Positions 1 through 8,644 of a stretch of 64,000 nucleotides of DNA are shown here, piece by piece. A program made the translations under genes and the position numbers. Within the stretch, counting starts at the first letter, position 1. Each line of letters starts with the position of its first letter. The notes beneath the pieces were generated by a model that was given only the letters and a program-made list of their open reading frames with translations, did no database searches and was not told the origin of the DNA. Source of the DNA: Dorea sp. AM10-31 (GTDB taxonomy: Bacteria; Bacillota; Clostridia; Lachnospirales; Lachnospiraceae). The DNA lies in NCBI RefSeq assembly GCF_003435815.1, contig NZ_QTUV01000001.1, forward strand, positions 386,581-450,580, given 5' to 3'.

Positions 1-1788
1 AAAAATATTTTCACATTAACGGGTGGAATGAAAAAAGATGCCGGTGGATGGGATTATGACAATTACTGTGTTAAATCTTACACATCTGACAAGAGTAAAA
101 CAGATTTTACTCACGGTATGACTGTTAATCAGTTAAAAGCTAATATTGACGATGGAAAAACTCCATTCGTAGTATTCGATCTGCGTGACGTTGCATCTTA
201 CGCAACAGGACACATCAAACCTTCTATCTCCACTCCTCTTCGTGAGAGTGTAGATGGTGCTTTAAAAGATCTGTCTGATGATCAGTCTAAAGCAAATCTG
301 CAGGCTGCTGTAAATGCTAACCCGAATAAATTCTATGTTGTTGAGTGTTATTCTGGTAACAACTACGCTGCAAAGGCTGTAAACTACTTAAAAGAGATTG
401 GTGTGAGCGAAAGCAAGATTATCGTTCTTGAAGGCGGCGCTAAAGCATGGAAGGATGCAAATCATTCAACAATTGTTGGACTTACTGTATCTGCTGCTGA
501 TTTAAAAGCTGATATTGACAGCACACAGTCTTATAAATTAATCGATGCACGTAAAGCTGAAGATTATGCAAAAAGCCACATCGTTGGCGCTGTTTCTGCT
601 GATCAGGCTGGTGCTGTTTCCGGAAGCGACAAAGCTACTGCAGCTGCCAACGTTGAAAAAGCAATCGCAGGTGACTCCGCAGATCAGAAATATACAATCA
701 TCTGCTACTCAGGTAACAGATACGCTGAAGCCGCTGCTTCTACTCTCGTAGAAAAAGGTGTGAATCCATCTAACATTTACACATTAAAAGGTGGTATGGG
801 CGGCTGGACAGAAGCAAACTACCTCGTTAAATCTTACAAATCAACAAGTGGATTTGATTTTGTAAATGGTATGACTGTTGACCAGTTAAAAGCAAATCTG
901 GAAGCTGGAAATACTCCATTTGTAGTATTTGACCTGCGTGACGCTGTAACTTATGCTGCAGGACATATTGACGGTGCTGTTTCTACACCACTGCGTGAGA
1001 ACAACGGTGCTGATCTTTCTGATGAAACATCAAAAGCTAACCTTGAAGCAGCAGTAAAAGCGAACCCGAATAAATTCTATGTTGTAGAATGCTACTCTGG
1101 TAACAAATATGCAAACAAATCTGTAAACTACTTAAAAGCACTTGGTGTAAGCGAAGGCAAGATCATTGTTCTTGAAGGTGGTGCTTCTGCATGGAACGCT
1201 GCCGGAAATACAGTTGTTAAAAGCACTGTTCCGGTAAGCGTAGACAAAGCTAACAAGACAATCTCTGTATATGGTGTACTGAACGGTAAATACTTAGAAG
1301 AGCCAACAAAACACTATATGTCCACAACAGGATGCTCACTTGGAAATCAGTGCCTGTTCGAAGGATTATGCGATCGTCTTGACTTTGCTGACGCAATGGC
1401 AGAGCTTGGCGGAACACCATGGAATACAACTCCTGGTGGACACAAAATCAAATCTGGTGAATATATTACCCCGGAAAATGGTGACAACAAAGACTACACT
1501 CATGTAGACGTTAACGTATCATGGGGAGACAAAACAGTTTCCATGGCTGATACTTTAACATCTGTAGATGGCAGCCCGGTTACAATCGATGAAGTATTCT
1601 CTAACAGCAAAGACGTATCTGCTTCTTACAAATCAGGATGCCTGCTCTGCACATGCAGCTGCTACGCAGGTGTTGTAACAAACGAAGATATGCCATTTGT
1701 TTCCGGTGCTGATATTAAAACAATGGGTAACAAAGACGTACTTCCTAAAGCAGGAACAGTTGTAAAAATCACTGTAACATTAAAATAA
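1..1788 (+). CDS. Rhodanese-repeat protein with Cys-rich C-terminal domain (5' end cut by window)
   Basis: The frame is open from base 1, and the ATG at 28 lies inside a repeat unit (it matches the later NIYTLKGGMGGW motif), so the true start is upstream of the window. Three rhodanese-like domains are visible, with catalytic-loop cysteines at bases 346, 703 and 1090 in CYSGN-x-Y loops. Domains 1 and 3 are near copies, which indicates recent internal duplication. The last ~190 residues hold a different domain with TTGCSLGNQC and GCLLCTCSC clusters, resembling YdjY-type domains (tentative). Rhodaneses move sulfane sulfur through the loop Cys; the C-terminal cluster could bind metal or Fe-S (inference). 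A terminator follows directly. Confidence 0.85.
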   Translation, partial: KNIFTLTGGMKKDAGGWDYDNYCVKSYTSDKSKTDFTHGMTVNQLKANIDDGKTPFVVFDLRDVASYATGHIKPSISTPLRESVDGALKDLSDDQSKANLQAAVNANPNKFYVVECYSGNNYAAKAVNYLKEIGVSESKIIVLEGGAKAWKDANHSTIVGLTVSAADLKADIDSTQSYKLIDARKAEDYAKSHIVGAVSADQAGAVSGSDKATAAANVEKAIAGDSADQKYTIICYSGNRYAEAAASTLVEKGVNPSNIYTLKGGMGGWTEANYLVKSYKSTSGFDFVNGMTVDQLKANLEAGNTPFVVFDLRDAVTYAAGHIDGAVSTPLRENNGADLSDETSKANLEAAVKANPNKFYVVECYSGNKYANKSVNYLKALGVSEGKIIVLEGGASAWNAAGNTVVKSTVPVSVDKANKTISVYGVLNGKYLEEPTKHYMSTTGCSLGNQCLFEGLCDRLDFADAMAELGGTPWNTTPGGHKIKSGEYITPENGDNKDYTHVDVNVSWGDKTVSMADTLTSVDGSPVTIDEVFSNSKDVSASYKSGCLLCTCSCYAGVVTNEDMPFVSGADIKTMGNKDVLPKAGTVVKITVTLK

Positions 1789-1835
1789 TCAAATACATGA
1801 AATTATAAGCAAGTCTTATATATTGAAGTATTTTG

Positions 1836-1870
1836 AACGGTCTTGCCTTTCTGGCAGGACCGTTTTTTTT
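1836..1870 (+). terminator. Rho-independent terminator
   Basis: A 12-bp stem (AACGGTCTTGCC with GGCAGGACCGTT, one G-U pair) is followed by eight T. It ends the rhodanese gene and abuts the ribosome binding site of the next gene. Confidence 0.9.
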
Positions 1871-1881
1871 AAGGAGGATTT

Positions 1882-3237
1882 ATGCACATACTAAAAAAAA
1901 TAAATCATCTTTCCCGGCTCGTCATGATTGCGATTACTGCACTGTTCTTAAGCGCAGGTATGATTTTATTTGCGAAGCCGGTTCACGTAATGGCAGCCAC
2001 TTCAATCAGCGATAAAACCGGTCTGGAAAATTTCATTACCCAAAATGGCGGTACATACATCTCGCCGGATGATTCAACGGTAAAACTTACAAGTGATCTG
2101 ACCTGCTCGGATTATCTGATCACTTATCTGACTCAGGATCTGACACTGGATCTTAACAACCATTCCATTTTATTTGAAAAAGCAAATGGATTTTCTGTGC
2201 GTGGCTCCGGAGCAGATAACCTTGCCGTTTTCCGGATTACAAATTCCGGCGAAGACATATCGAAGGCAATTATCTCTACCTCCGGTCAATATCCGAACAC
2301 ACAGGAGATCACTACCCTCAATGTTGCCGGGGCATTGGAACTTTCTGATATAACTATCGCCAACCAGGCAACCGGTGGTTCCGGCAATCCAATGGCAATT
2401 CAGCAGTCTGTGAAAGGCTCTGATCTTAAAATAACTGACTGTACGGTCACAAGCACAGGTTCCTGCTATTATATGCTCTACGGAAATGCAGCATTTCATA
2501 ACTGCAGTGCCATTTCCTCCGGAAAATATGCAACTGTTCTTCTGGAAAACCAGGGAACACTGACACTGGATGACGGCACGTACTCGCAAACCGTCTCTGC
2601 ACCTGCCGTAAAGGTAAATGGCGGCGCAATTGAAGGTGATGCCACTCTTTCCATTGAATGTGGCACTTATCAGGGTGCTCCTGCTCTTGATATTTCCGGT
2701 GAAAGAGCGGTCACAAGTATTGCATGTGGAACTTTTATTTCTACCAGCTCTGAAATCGAACCGATTCAGCTTACAAATAATGCTCCGGAGATCAAATGGG
2801 GCTTTGATTCTACTAAATACGAGCTTGCGAAAAATGGTTCTACATGGAAAATTGCATCAAAACCGAAAAATCCTGCTGACAATTCAAATGACAAACCGTC
2901 AAAGCCATCTACACCGTTGAAACCTTCTACACCAGCAAAGCCGAAGGTTGTTTCTACAAAGCCGAAAATTGCGAAACTGACTCCTAAGAAGAAATCTCTT
3001 TCTGTCAAATTTGCAAAGAAGCCGTCCGGCTACTACGGCAAAGCATATCAGGTTGCCTACCGTGTAAAGGGTACAAAAAAATGGAAAACTATTACGACGG
3101 GCAAGCAGATCAAAACACTGAAATCTCTGAAAAAAGGAAAGAAATATCAGGTTCGCGTCCGTGCTTATAAAAAGGTGAGTAAAAAGACCTATTTCAGTAA
3201 ATGGAGCAGCATTAAGACTTCTGGAAAAATTAAGTGA
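1882..3237 (+). CDS. Secreted beta-helix protein with C-terminal FnIII-like domain
   Basis: The ATG lies 5 nt after AAGGAGG. The first ~38 residues form a signal peptide (KK, a hydrophobic stretch, then a site like VMAAT). Residues ~40-310 have repeated short beta-strand text (LDLNNHSILF, LELSDITIANQ, LTLDDGTYS) typical of right-handed beta-helix (pectate-lyase-like) surface proteins. A Pro/Lys linker (~315-350) of KPSTP units leads to a C-terminal fibronectin type III-like domain (YQVAYRVKGTKKW, YQVRVRAYKK), common in Lachnospiraceae exported proteins. No LPxTG or transmembrane anchor is seen, so it is probably released or held by wall interactions. The substrate is unknown. Confidence 0.8.
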   Translation: MHILKKINHLSRLVMIAITALFLSAGMILFAKPVHVMAATSISDKTGLENFITQNGGTYISPDDSTVKLTSDLTCSDYLITYLTQDLTLDLNNHSILFEKANGFSVRGSGADNLAVFRITNSGEDISKAIISTSGQYPNTQEITTLNVAGALELSDITIANQATGGSGNPMAIQQSVKGSDLKITDCTVTSTGSCYYMLYGNAAFHNCSAISSGKYATVLLENQGTLTLDDGTYSQTVSAPAVKVNGGAIEGDATLSIECGTYQGAPALDISGERAVTSIACGTFISTSSEIEPIQLTNNAPEIKWGFDSTKYELAKNGSTWKIASKPKNPADNSNDKPSKPSTPLKPSTPAKPKVVSTKPKIAKLTPKKKSLSVKFAKKPSGYYGKAYQVAYRVKGTKKWKTITTGKQIKTLKSLKKGKKYQVRVRAYKKVSKKTYFSKWSSIKTSGKIK

Positions 3238-3300
3238 TAAGGAACATCCGTTCTGTATTTCCTGTCATACTTACCTGGGAACTTAATACAGATATTATAA

Positions 3301-3340
3301 ATGAGCCAGTGTAACATCAATTATTATACTGGCTCATTTT
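3301..3340 (+). terminator. Rho-independent terminator
   Basis: ATGAGCCAGT pairs with ACTGGCTCAT around a ~15-nt loop, followed by TTTTCGTTC. It ends the beta-helix gene. Confidence 0.75.
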
Positions 3341-3411
3341 CGTTCTCTTTTATTTATTAAAAAATCAATTCCAAATCACCTAATCTTGTTCTGGCTTCAC
3401 CCAGTTCTCGA

Positions 3412-3822
3412 CTAAATCAATATCCCTTCACAGTGGTCTACTTCATGCTGAATGATCTGTGCGATCCAGCCAGAATATTTCTGCTTTTGTTTCTTCATAT
3501 TTATATCCTGATATTCCACTTCTATTTCCTGATATCTTGTGCAGCTTCTCACTCCAGGCAGCGAAAGACACCCCTCCTCTGTGTCATATCTCCCTGATTT
3601 TTTTATGATTTTCGGATTGAACATTGCCACATTCATAAATCCCATATTCACTGCAATTATCCGTTTCTTCTCACCGATCATATTTGCAGCCATGCCAACA
3701 CAGCCTTCTTCGTGTGCTTTTAAAGTATCCAGCAGATCGACTGCGATCTGTCTGTCCTTTTCTGTTGCCGGCTCTGATTTCTGACTCAAAAACACCGGAT
3801 CATGCATTATCATTCGTACCAT
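3412..3822 (-). CDS. def: Peptide deformylase, divergent class
   Basis: 136 aa. Removes the N-formyl group from nascent proteins at the ribosome exit. Motif 2 (EGCLS) and the metal-binding motif 3 (QHEVDH) are intact. Motif 1, usually GxGxAAxQ, reads CVGMAANM, so the catalytic Gln is Met. This altered motif occurs in a group of short clostridial deformylases (recalled family knowledge), so it is probably a real subclass and not decay. The start ATG follows GGGGAATAAAAA. It is monocistronic as far as can be seen. Whether it is the main or an accessory deformylase cannot be told here. Confidence 0.88.
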   Translation of the reverse strand: MVRMIMHDPVFLSQKSEPATEKDRQIAVDLLDTLKAHEEGCVGMAANMIGEKKRIIAVNMGFMNVAMFNPKIIKKSGRYDTEEGCLSLPGVRSCTRYQEIEVEYQDINMKKQKQKYSGWIAQIIQHEVDHCEGILI

Positions 3823-3924
3823 TTTTTATTCCCCGCTTTCTTAAAATTCCTCTGTAACGCTTCCATACATATTCTGATTATAATAACTTATATAATGTTG
3901 AAACTAAAACATCTAACTATTTTT

Positions 3925-4257
3925 TTATAAAAAGCTCGTCTTCCAGATTGGAATTGCGTTGATGACTGGTTCTTCATACGGATGCACTTCCTTGATTGCC
4001 TGAATCGTCCGCTCCGCCGCTTCTGCATAGATTGTCACTTCTACTTTTGCCTCCGGTTCGCTGCTTATTTTCCCATTCTCGCCAATATACGGATCACATC
4101 CATCTAACGGTCTCCAATATCCCGTCACCTGACTTACTGACATGCAGGAATCATAATTCCCAATATGTCCGGCGTCCACTTTCTGTAACGCTTTCTGTAG
4201 TTCCAATATTTTCGTTTCCGGAATAAAAATCTCTAATTTGCAATATTTAAATTCCAT
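3925..4257 (-). CDS. Stand-alone YqfO/NIF3 insert-domain (CutA-like fold) protein
   Basis: 110 aa. The text KLEIFIPE, AGHIGNYDSC, GYWRPLDG and HPYEEPVINA matches the middle domain of NIF3/YqfO family proteins, here without the flanking metal-binding NIF3 halves. Similar single-domain proteins are annotated as NIF3-like or divalent-cation-tolerance-like, and their function is unknown. It lies between the deformylase and the acetyltransferase, each separated by AT-rich gaps, so an operon is not evident. Confidence 0.75.
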   Translation of the reverse strand: MEFKYCKLEIFIPETKILELQKALQKVDAGHIGNYDSCMSVSQVTGYWRPLDGCDPYIGENGKISSEPEAKVEVTIYAEAAERTIQAIKEVHPYEEPVINAIPIWKTSFL

Positions 4258-4427
4258 AATTTTTTACCTGCTTTCCTGATTTTATTTATCACTAAATCTA
4301 AATAAAACCATAATATAAATTATTTTATGATCTGCCTATATTATTTCAAATTTTAATCCATTTCCCCGTGAATGTATTTTCCATCCTAAACCACCCGGCA
4401 AAATTTTTGCTATTTTCAAAAAATCTA

Positions 4428-4949
4428 TTATTTTTCCAAAACTACACTCATCTCGTGCCACTCTTCGCCACCCCAGACAGAGTCAGATATGCCACGGTCA
4501 ATAAAGCCAAATTTTTCATACATCTCTACTTTCGCATCCAGGCAGGTAAGAATAATCTCGCTGCGCCCTTTCGCCTGTTCTCTCTGCAAATACACGGCAA
4601 CCAGTTCTCTTGCAAGTCCTTGTCTACGATATTCCGGCAAAACATCCAGTCCCAGCAGCATAATATTTTTCCCGTTCGGGTTATGTAAACCGGCGTCAGT
4701 AAAAAATTCATCCCGAAGTTTTGGCTCGTCTGTCGCAAGTCCGTTCAAAAATCCAACAATCTTTCCATTTCCCTTATCTACTGCAACGAGAAATAGTTCC
4801 GAAATATCCCTGACTCTGTCACACATGTTTTTCTCAGAGCAGGCTTCATTTGGTGGAAAACAGATTCGTTCAATCTCTGCTGCCTGTTCCGCTTCTCCTT
4901 GTTCTATATTCCGAAATTCAAATCTTTCATAAAGTGCTTTTTTATCCAT
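4428..4949 (-). CDS. GNAT-family N-acetyltransferase
   Basis: 173 aa. The acetyl-CoA-binding motif A is LGLDVLPEYRRQGLARELV (R/Q-x-x-G-x-A), followed by a C-terminal motif B region (YEKFGF). The early ICFPPNEACSE segment resembles the arylalkylamine N-acetyltransferase-like branch. The likely role is acetylation of a small amine or protein N-terminus; the substrate cannot be inferred. The start ATG follows AAGGAAAGG. Confidence 0.82.
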   Translation of the reverse strand: MDKKALYERFEFRNIEQGEAEQAAEIERICFPPNEACSEKNMCDRVRDISELFLVAVDKGNGKIVGFLNGLATDEPKLRDEFFTDAGLHNPNGKNIMLLGLDVLPEYRRQGLARELVAVYLQREQAKGRSEIILTCLDAKVEMYEKFGFIDRGISDSVWGGEEWHEMSVVLEK

Positions 4950-4996
4950 TGTTTTCCTTTCCTTCTCTTATTCATTATATAATTACACTGGCAATG

Positions 4997-6316
4997 TTAA
5001 ATATTTCTTTCTTCTATAAGCAAAACTGTAACATCATTTACATTCGTTCCGGTCGGACCTGTTTTTATCAGTCCATCACATTTCTCCAAAGTTGCGTACG
5101 CGTTGTTATTACGCAGCTCGTGGTAAATATCTGTCTTATGTTTTCGCAACATTTCGCAAGTCTTTCCATCCACATAACCGCCTGCGGCATCCGTCGGGCC
5201 ATCAGTTCCGTCACTTCCAATGCTGAAAAGTGCTACGCCTTCCATTCCATCTAAACCGATTGCCGCCGACAGCGCCAGCTCCTGATTGCGTCCACCTTTT
5301 CCGGTACCATGTAAATGTACAACCGTCTCACCGCCTGCAATAAATGCAAGCTTATTTGTATTCTTCTGCTGTTCATTTTGCTGCATATTCTGCGGAATAT
5401 CTCCACACCTATTTCCTTGCATATTACAACAGTGTGTTTTCGCAATCGATGCGAGAAACGCCCCTGCTTCTTTCGCTTCGCAGTCCAGCCGGTCTGTTAA
5501 AATGACCGACTCATAGCCCAGTTCCTCACAAGCCTCTTTTGCAGCTGTGCAAAGCGCACTCACACTTCCACTGATGACCGTCTCGACATTGTACAATTCT
5601 TTCGGCGTTTCCTTTTTCAGCAGCTCCTTTATGGAATCCTTCAGCTTTAATCCATACCTGTCTGCAATCTCCAGTGTTTCCTCACAGGTACTCTGATCCG
5701 CACATGCCGGACCGGATGCAATCATATCCAGCGGATCACCGATAATATCACTGAGCACAATCGAAAATATCTTCGCCGGTGCGACATGCTGAGCAAATCG
5801 ACCACCTTTTACCGCCGACAGGCGTTTCCGTATCGTATTCATTTCTTTAATATTTGCGCCACTGGCAAGAAGCTGCTTTGTAACATCTTCCAGCTCTTTG
5901 CCGGATACAAGCGGCTTCTCAAATAATGCCGATCCACCACCGGAAATCAGAAATAATACTACATCTTCCGGACTCAGCCCTGCCGTCATGTCAAGTATCT
6001 TCTGCGTTCCTTCAAACGAATTCTCATCCGGAACCGGATGCCCTGCTTCCAGGCATTCTACGTGCGGGATTTCTCCCTTTACATGGTCATATTTTGTCAA
6101 AACGATTCCGCCATCCAGCCGATCATCCAATATTTCTACTGCCGCCTGCGCCATCTGCCATGCGGCTTTCCCGATTGCAACAAGATATAGTTTTCCACTA
6201 TCATCCACAACCGAACGGAATCTATCCCCGGTCAGAACAGCTTTTACCGCCTCATCCGGGAGAACGCTGTGGAGTGCATGACGGATGATATACTCGGATT
6301 GTTGTCTAAGTGTCAT
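4997..6316 (-). CDS. Glycerate 2-kinase (MOFRL/GckA family)
   Basis: Transfers phosphate from ATP to D-glycerate in the cytosol. Family motifs: AIGKAAWQMA near the N-terminus, LISGGGSALFEKP (nucleotide/phosphate loop), NTIRKRLSAVKGGR, SDIIGDPLDMIASGPA, and in the C-terminal MOFRL domain GGRNQELALSAA and SIGSDGTDGPTDAAGG. The start at 6316 is chosen because AGAGGAG sits 8 nt upstream; the frame stays open to a GTG at 6406 but without a ribosome site. An internal Gln/Asn-rich stretch (QNMQQNEQQKN) is a low-complexity insertion. A promoter-like repeat lies upstream at 6517-6565. Confidence 0.88.
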   Translation of the reverse strand: MTLRQQSEYIIRHALHSVLPDEAVKAVLTGDRFRSVVDDSGKLYLVAIGKAAWQMAQAAVEILDDRLDGGIVLTKYDHVKGEIPHVECLEAGHPVPDENSFEGTQKILDMTAGLSPEDVVLFLISGGGSALFEKPLVSGKELEDVTKQLLASGANIKEMNTIRKRLSAVKGGRFAQHVAPAKIFSIVLSDIIGDPLDMIASGPACADQSTCEETLEIADRYGLKLKDSIKELLKKETPKELYNVETVISGSVSALCTAAKEACEELGYESVILTDRLDCEAKEAGAFLASIAKTHCCNMQGNRCGDIPQNMQQNEQQKNTNKLAFIAGGETVVHLHGTGKGGRNQELALSAAIGLDGMEGVALFSIGSDGTDGPTDAAGGYVDGKTCEMLRKHKTDIYHELRNNNAYATLEKCDGLIKTGPTGTNVNDVTVLLIEERNI

Positions 6317-6516
6317 AATATTGGCTCCTCTGTCCTTGCTTTCTCTTAAGTATTTTTCTATATTAAATTCGTTAATGCTCTTCAATTCATGGCTCAAAAC
6401 TAACACCTCATATATTATCTTTAATTTAAATTTGTTTTTACAAATTTTGCCTCTCCAATATTATACAGGAAATTATTTATAATTAATACATCAATAGAAA
6501 AAACGTTTTTCGTTTA

Positions 6517-6565
6517 TGTTTCTTTGATAGTTATAGCATAGCAAAATAGGTATACGATAAAGCGA
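6517..6565 (-). promoter_or_regulatory. Promoter-like direct repeat, copy 1
   Basis: About 48 bp matching 15022-15070 at roughly 85% identity (shared TGTTTCTTTGATAG block and GTATACGATAAA/GTGTACAATAAA block). Read on the minus strand it offers TCGTAT-16-TATAAC ahead of glycerate kinase; copy 2 offers TTGTAC-16-TATAGC ahead of the 33-aa gene. It could be a shared promoter or the remnant of a recombination repeat flanking the CRISPR locus. Confidence 0.5.
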
Positions 6566-6602
6566 CTTTTGTAAGCTTTAAAACAAATAAAGACAGCAAA
6601 AA

Positions 6603-7610
6603 ACTTGCCGCCTTTAACCTTTTACATCATTCTCAAATATAAATAGATTACATTGATTTTAGTTTCCATATATATTAACTTTACAATCTTTCTCAAACAT
6701 CCACGCACCCAAATTGGGGACAATTGTACTTTTAATTCCGTATTCTTTTACATCACTCTCAAACTTAATGGGGAGAATCTTAATGTATGCTATAGTTTAT
6801 ATGTTTTCACATCAATTTCAAGTTCCTTTTTTTATAACCGATTACTTATCAGTTTTAGTACCATACATTTTTACATCATTTTCAAACACCAGTGGATACT
6901 GTAACTGTCGAATCTGTGTTTCAGTACCATACATTTTCACATCATTCTCAAACATGCCGGAACGTATTGTATCGGCTGAAGAGTTTCAGTTCCATACATT
7001 TTTACATCATTCTCAAACGCTTGATAAATCTTTAAAGTAACTATCTGTGTTTCAGTACCATACGTTTTTACATCATTCTCAAACAGTTGTTCACAGTTGG
7101 ATAACATTATACCGTTTCAGTACCATACGTTTTTACATCATTCTCAAACAACATTTCCTGATAAGTAACCACCCACTGTGTTTCAGTACCATACGTTTTT
7201 ACATCATTCTCAAACAATTGCGACAGACGTATCACTCGGAGTCGTGTTTCAGTACCATACGTTTTTACATCATTCTCAAACTTATCTACAAGTCTGTATG
7301 CTTTTATTTGCGTTTCAGTACCATACGTTTTTACATCATTCTCAAACCCGGGATATACGGTAGTAGATGTGATTCAGTTTCAGTACCATACGTTTTTACA
7401 TCATTCTCAAACACCACGGAGAAGATGTCCGTCAAGTGTATCGTTTCAGTACCATACGTTTTTACATCATTCTCAAACAAATGGTCGTTCTTTAATAGAA
7501 ATACCTTCGTTTCAGTACCATACGTTTTTACATCATTCTCAAACAGCTCTTTTACATATTCCGGGCAGTCGCTTGTTTCAGTACCATACGTTTTTACATC
7601 ATTCTCAAAC
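6603..7610 (-). CRISPR. Type II-A CRISPR array, 12 intact repeats plus ~4 degenerate trailer repeats
   Basis: 36-bp repeats start at 6852, 6918, 6983, 7049, 7114, 7180, 7246, 7312, 7377, 7443, 7509 and 7575, with 29-30-bp spacers. In crRNA sense (minus strand) the repeat begins GTTTGAGAATGATG and ends GGTACTGAAAC. The nine repeats nearest csn2 (7049-7610) are identical; 6983, 6918 and 6852 carry 1-3 changes; around 6788-6823, 6729-6764, 6662-6698 and 6603-6638 only eroded copies remain. This gradient puts the leader at 7611 and the old end at ~6600. Spacers are all different. No spacer match inside the window was noticed, but no systematic search was possible. Confidence 0.98.
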
Positions 7611-7666
7611 CTCAAATTCAAAAATGAACCGCCATCATTTGCGCAAAACAAGGTACTCAAACACAT
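7611..7666 (-). promoter_or_regulatory. CRISPR leader with leader-anchoring sequence
   Basis: 56 bp between the csn2 stop and the first repeat. In array orientation it ends ATTTGAG directly before the first GTTTGAG repeat. ATTTGAG is the known type II-A leader-anchoring sequence that directs Cas1-Cas2-Csn2 integration. No clear promoter is visible in this short leader, so pre-crRNA may start inside csn2 or in spacers. Confidence 0.75.
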
Positions 7667-8338
7667 TTAATAGATTTCACATTGATCTCTATCTATAATA
7701 TACCTTAATCCCTCTCCCATGCAATCTTTTACACAATTTTCCACAAATATCAGTTTTACTTCCTGATGAATTGCTTCTTGGATAAGTTTTTGCATTTGCA
7801 AATCTGACAAATAGCTCCGGAGATTTACAAATACAAAAATCTTATACTTCATGACTACCGCTGCAACTTTAATATAACGAATCAGTTTTTCAAAATAATC
7901 TTCCTCTATTATTTCATGCTGTACCTGTAATGCTTTAAATATTGCCATCCAGTCAACATCTTCTGTAAATGTAAGTATATAATCTGTTTCCTGTTCTAAT
8001 TCTAAAATATATTTTTGTATACTTTGTGCTATCTCTTGCGTTTTTACATACAACTTTTCAGAATAGGCAACTTGTTGCATTTCCTCATATAATTTATTCA
8101 CTATCTTTTTACTGTTGATATCTATGCTGAAAATATCAAATACAATATCCATATTTTTTGATATTCCCAGTTCTTTATCGGCATCAGATAGTACATACCT
8201 TCCATCATTTCCGTCACATTGATTCTTCAGTTCATATACAAATGCCGCGAATCTTTCTGTTGCCTCAATTATCCATTCTGTATAATCAACAGTATCATCA
8301 ATGATTGCTCTGCTTAATTCCGGATGAACTAATTTCAC
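7667..8338 (-). CDS. csn2: Csn2, type II-A adaptation protein
   Basis: 223 aa, the last gene of the cas operon. Csn2 forms a tetrameric ring on DNA ends and works with Cas1-Cas2 and Cas9 in spacer acquisition. It is recognised by length, place between cas2 and the leader, and the Csn2-like pattern: N-terminal MKLVHPEL, a central helical part with DIFSIDINSKKIVNKLYEE, and the core strand text YKIFVFVNLRSYLS near the C-terminus. The ATG overlaps the cas2 stop by 4 nt (ATGA), implying translational coupling. Its presence assigns the locus to subtype II-A. Confidence 0.93.
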   Translation of the reverse strand: MKLVHPELSRAIIDDTVDYTEWIIEATERFAAFVYELKNQCDGNDGRYVLSDADKELGISKNMDIVFDIFSIDINSKKIVNKLYEEMQQVAYSEKLYVKTQEIAQSIQKYILELEQETDYILTFTEDVDWMAIFKALQVQHEIIEEDYFEKLIRYIKVAAVVMKYKIFVFVNLRSYLSDLQMQKLIQEAIHQEVKLIFVENCVKDCMGEGLRYIIDRDQCEIY

Positions 8339-8640
8339 AAAACCACTAACCTTTCATCGGTATCTAAAACCTCACTCTTTAAATCTCCAACAACAATATC
8401 CATCTTAGCATATTGCTTTTCTGTAACTGTAAGAAGCTGAATCAACCCTTCCTCTGGTTTATTCTTATGTACATTATCTACAATTGCGTTAACTGCCGTT
8501 CCATTTAAAGCTAATTTACAATATACCGATTCCTGTAACATCAGAAAGCCATTTTTAAGTAAGAATTTTCGGAATCTGGTATACGCTCTTCTATTCTCTG
8601 CTGTTAATACCGGCAGATCAAAAAATACTAATACTCGCAT
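8335..8640 (-). CDS. cas2: Cas2
   Basis: About 101 aa from the ATG at 8640 (MRVLVFFDLP). The frame extends upstream to 8691 but that would overlap cas1, and Cas2 proteins start at this beta-strand. The first strand RVLVFFDLP carries the conserved Asp; YTRFRKFLLKNGFLMLQESVYCK is the following helix-strand unit of the ferredoxin-like fold. Cas2 dimerises and bridges two Cas1 dimers in the integrase. It starts 4 bp after the cas1 stop and overlaps csn2 by 4 nt. Confidence 0.95.
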   Translation of the reverse strand: MRVLVFFDLPVLTAENRRAYTRFRKFLLKNGFLMLQESVYCKLALNGTAVNAIVDNVHKNKPEEGLIQLLTVTEKQYAKMDIVVGDLKSEVLDTDERLVVL

Positions 8641-8644
8641 AAAC

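Noticed and set aside
6852..7574. Self-targeting spacers against the mobile elements in this window
   Set aside because: No match was noticed by reading, but a proper search was not possible, so this is not claimed either way.
6714..7698. Several open frames on both strands across 6.7-7.7 kb with repeated FQYHTFLHHSQT-like peptides
   Set aside because: They are translations of the CRISPR repeats and spacers, with no ribosome sites.
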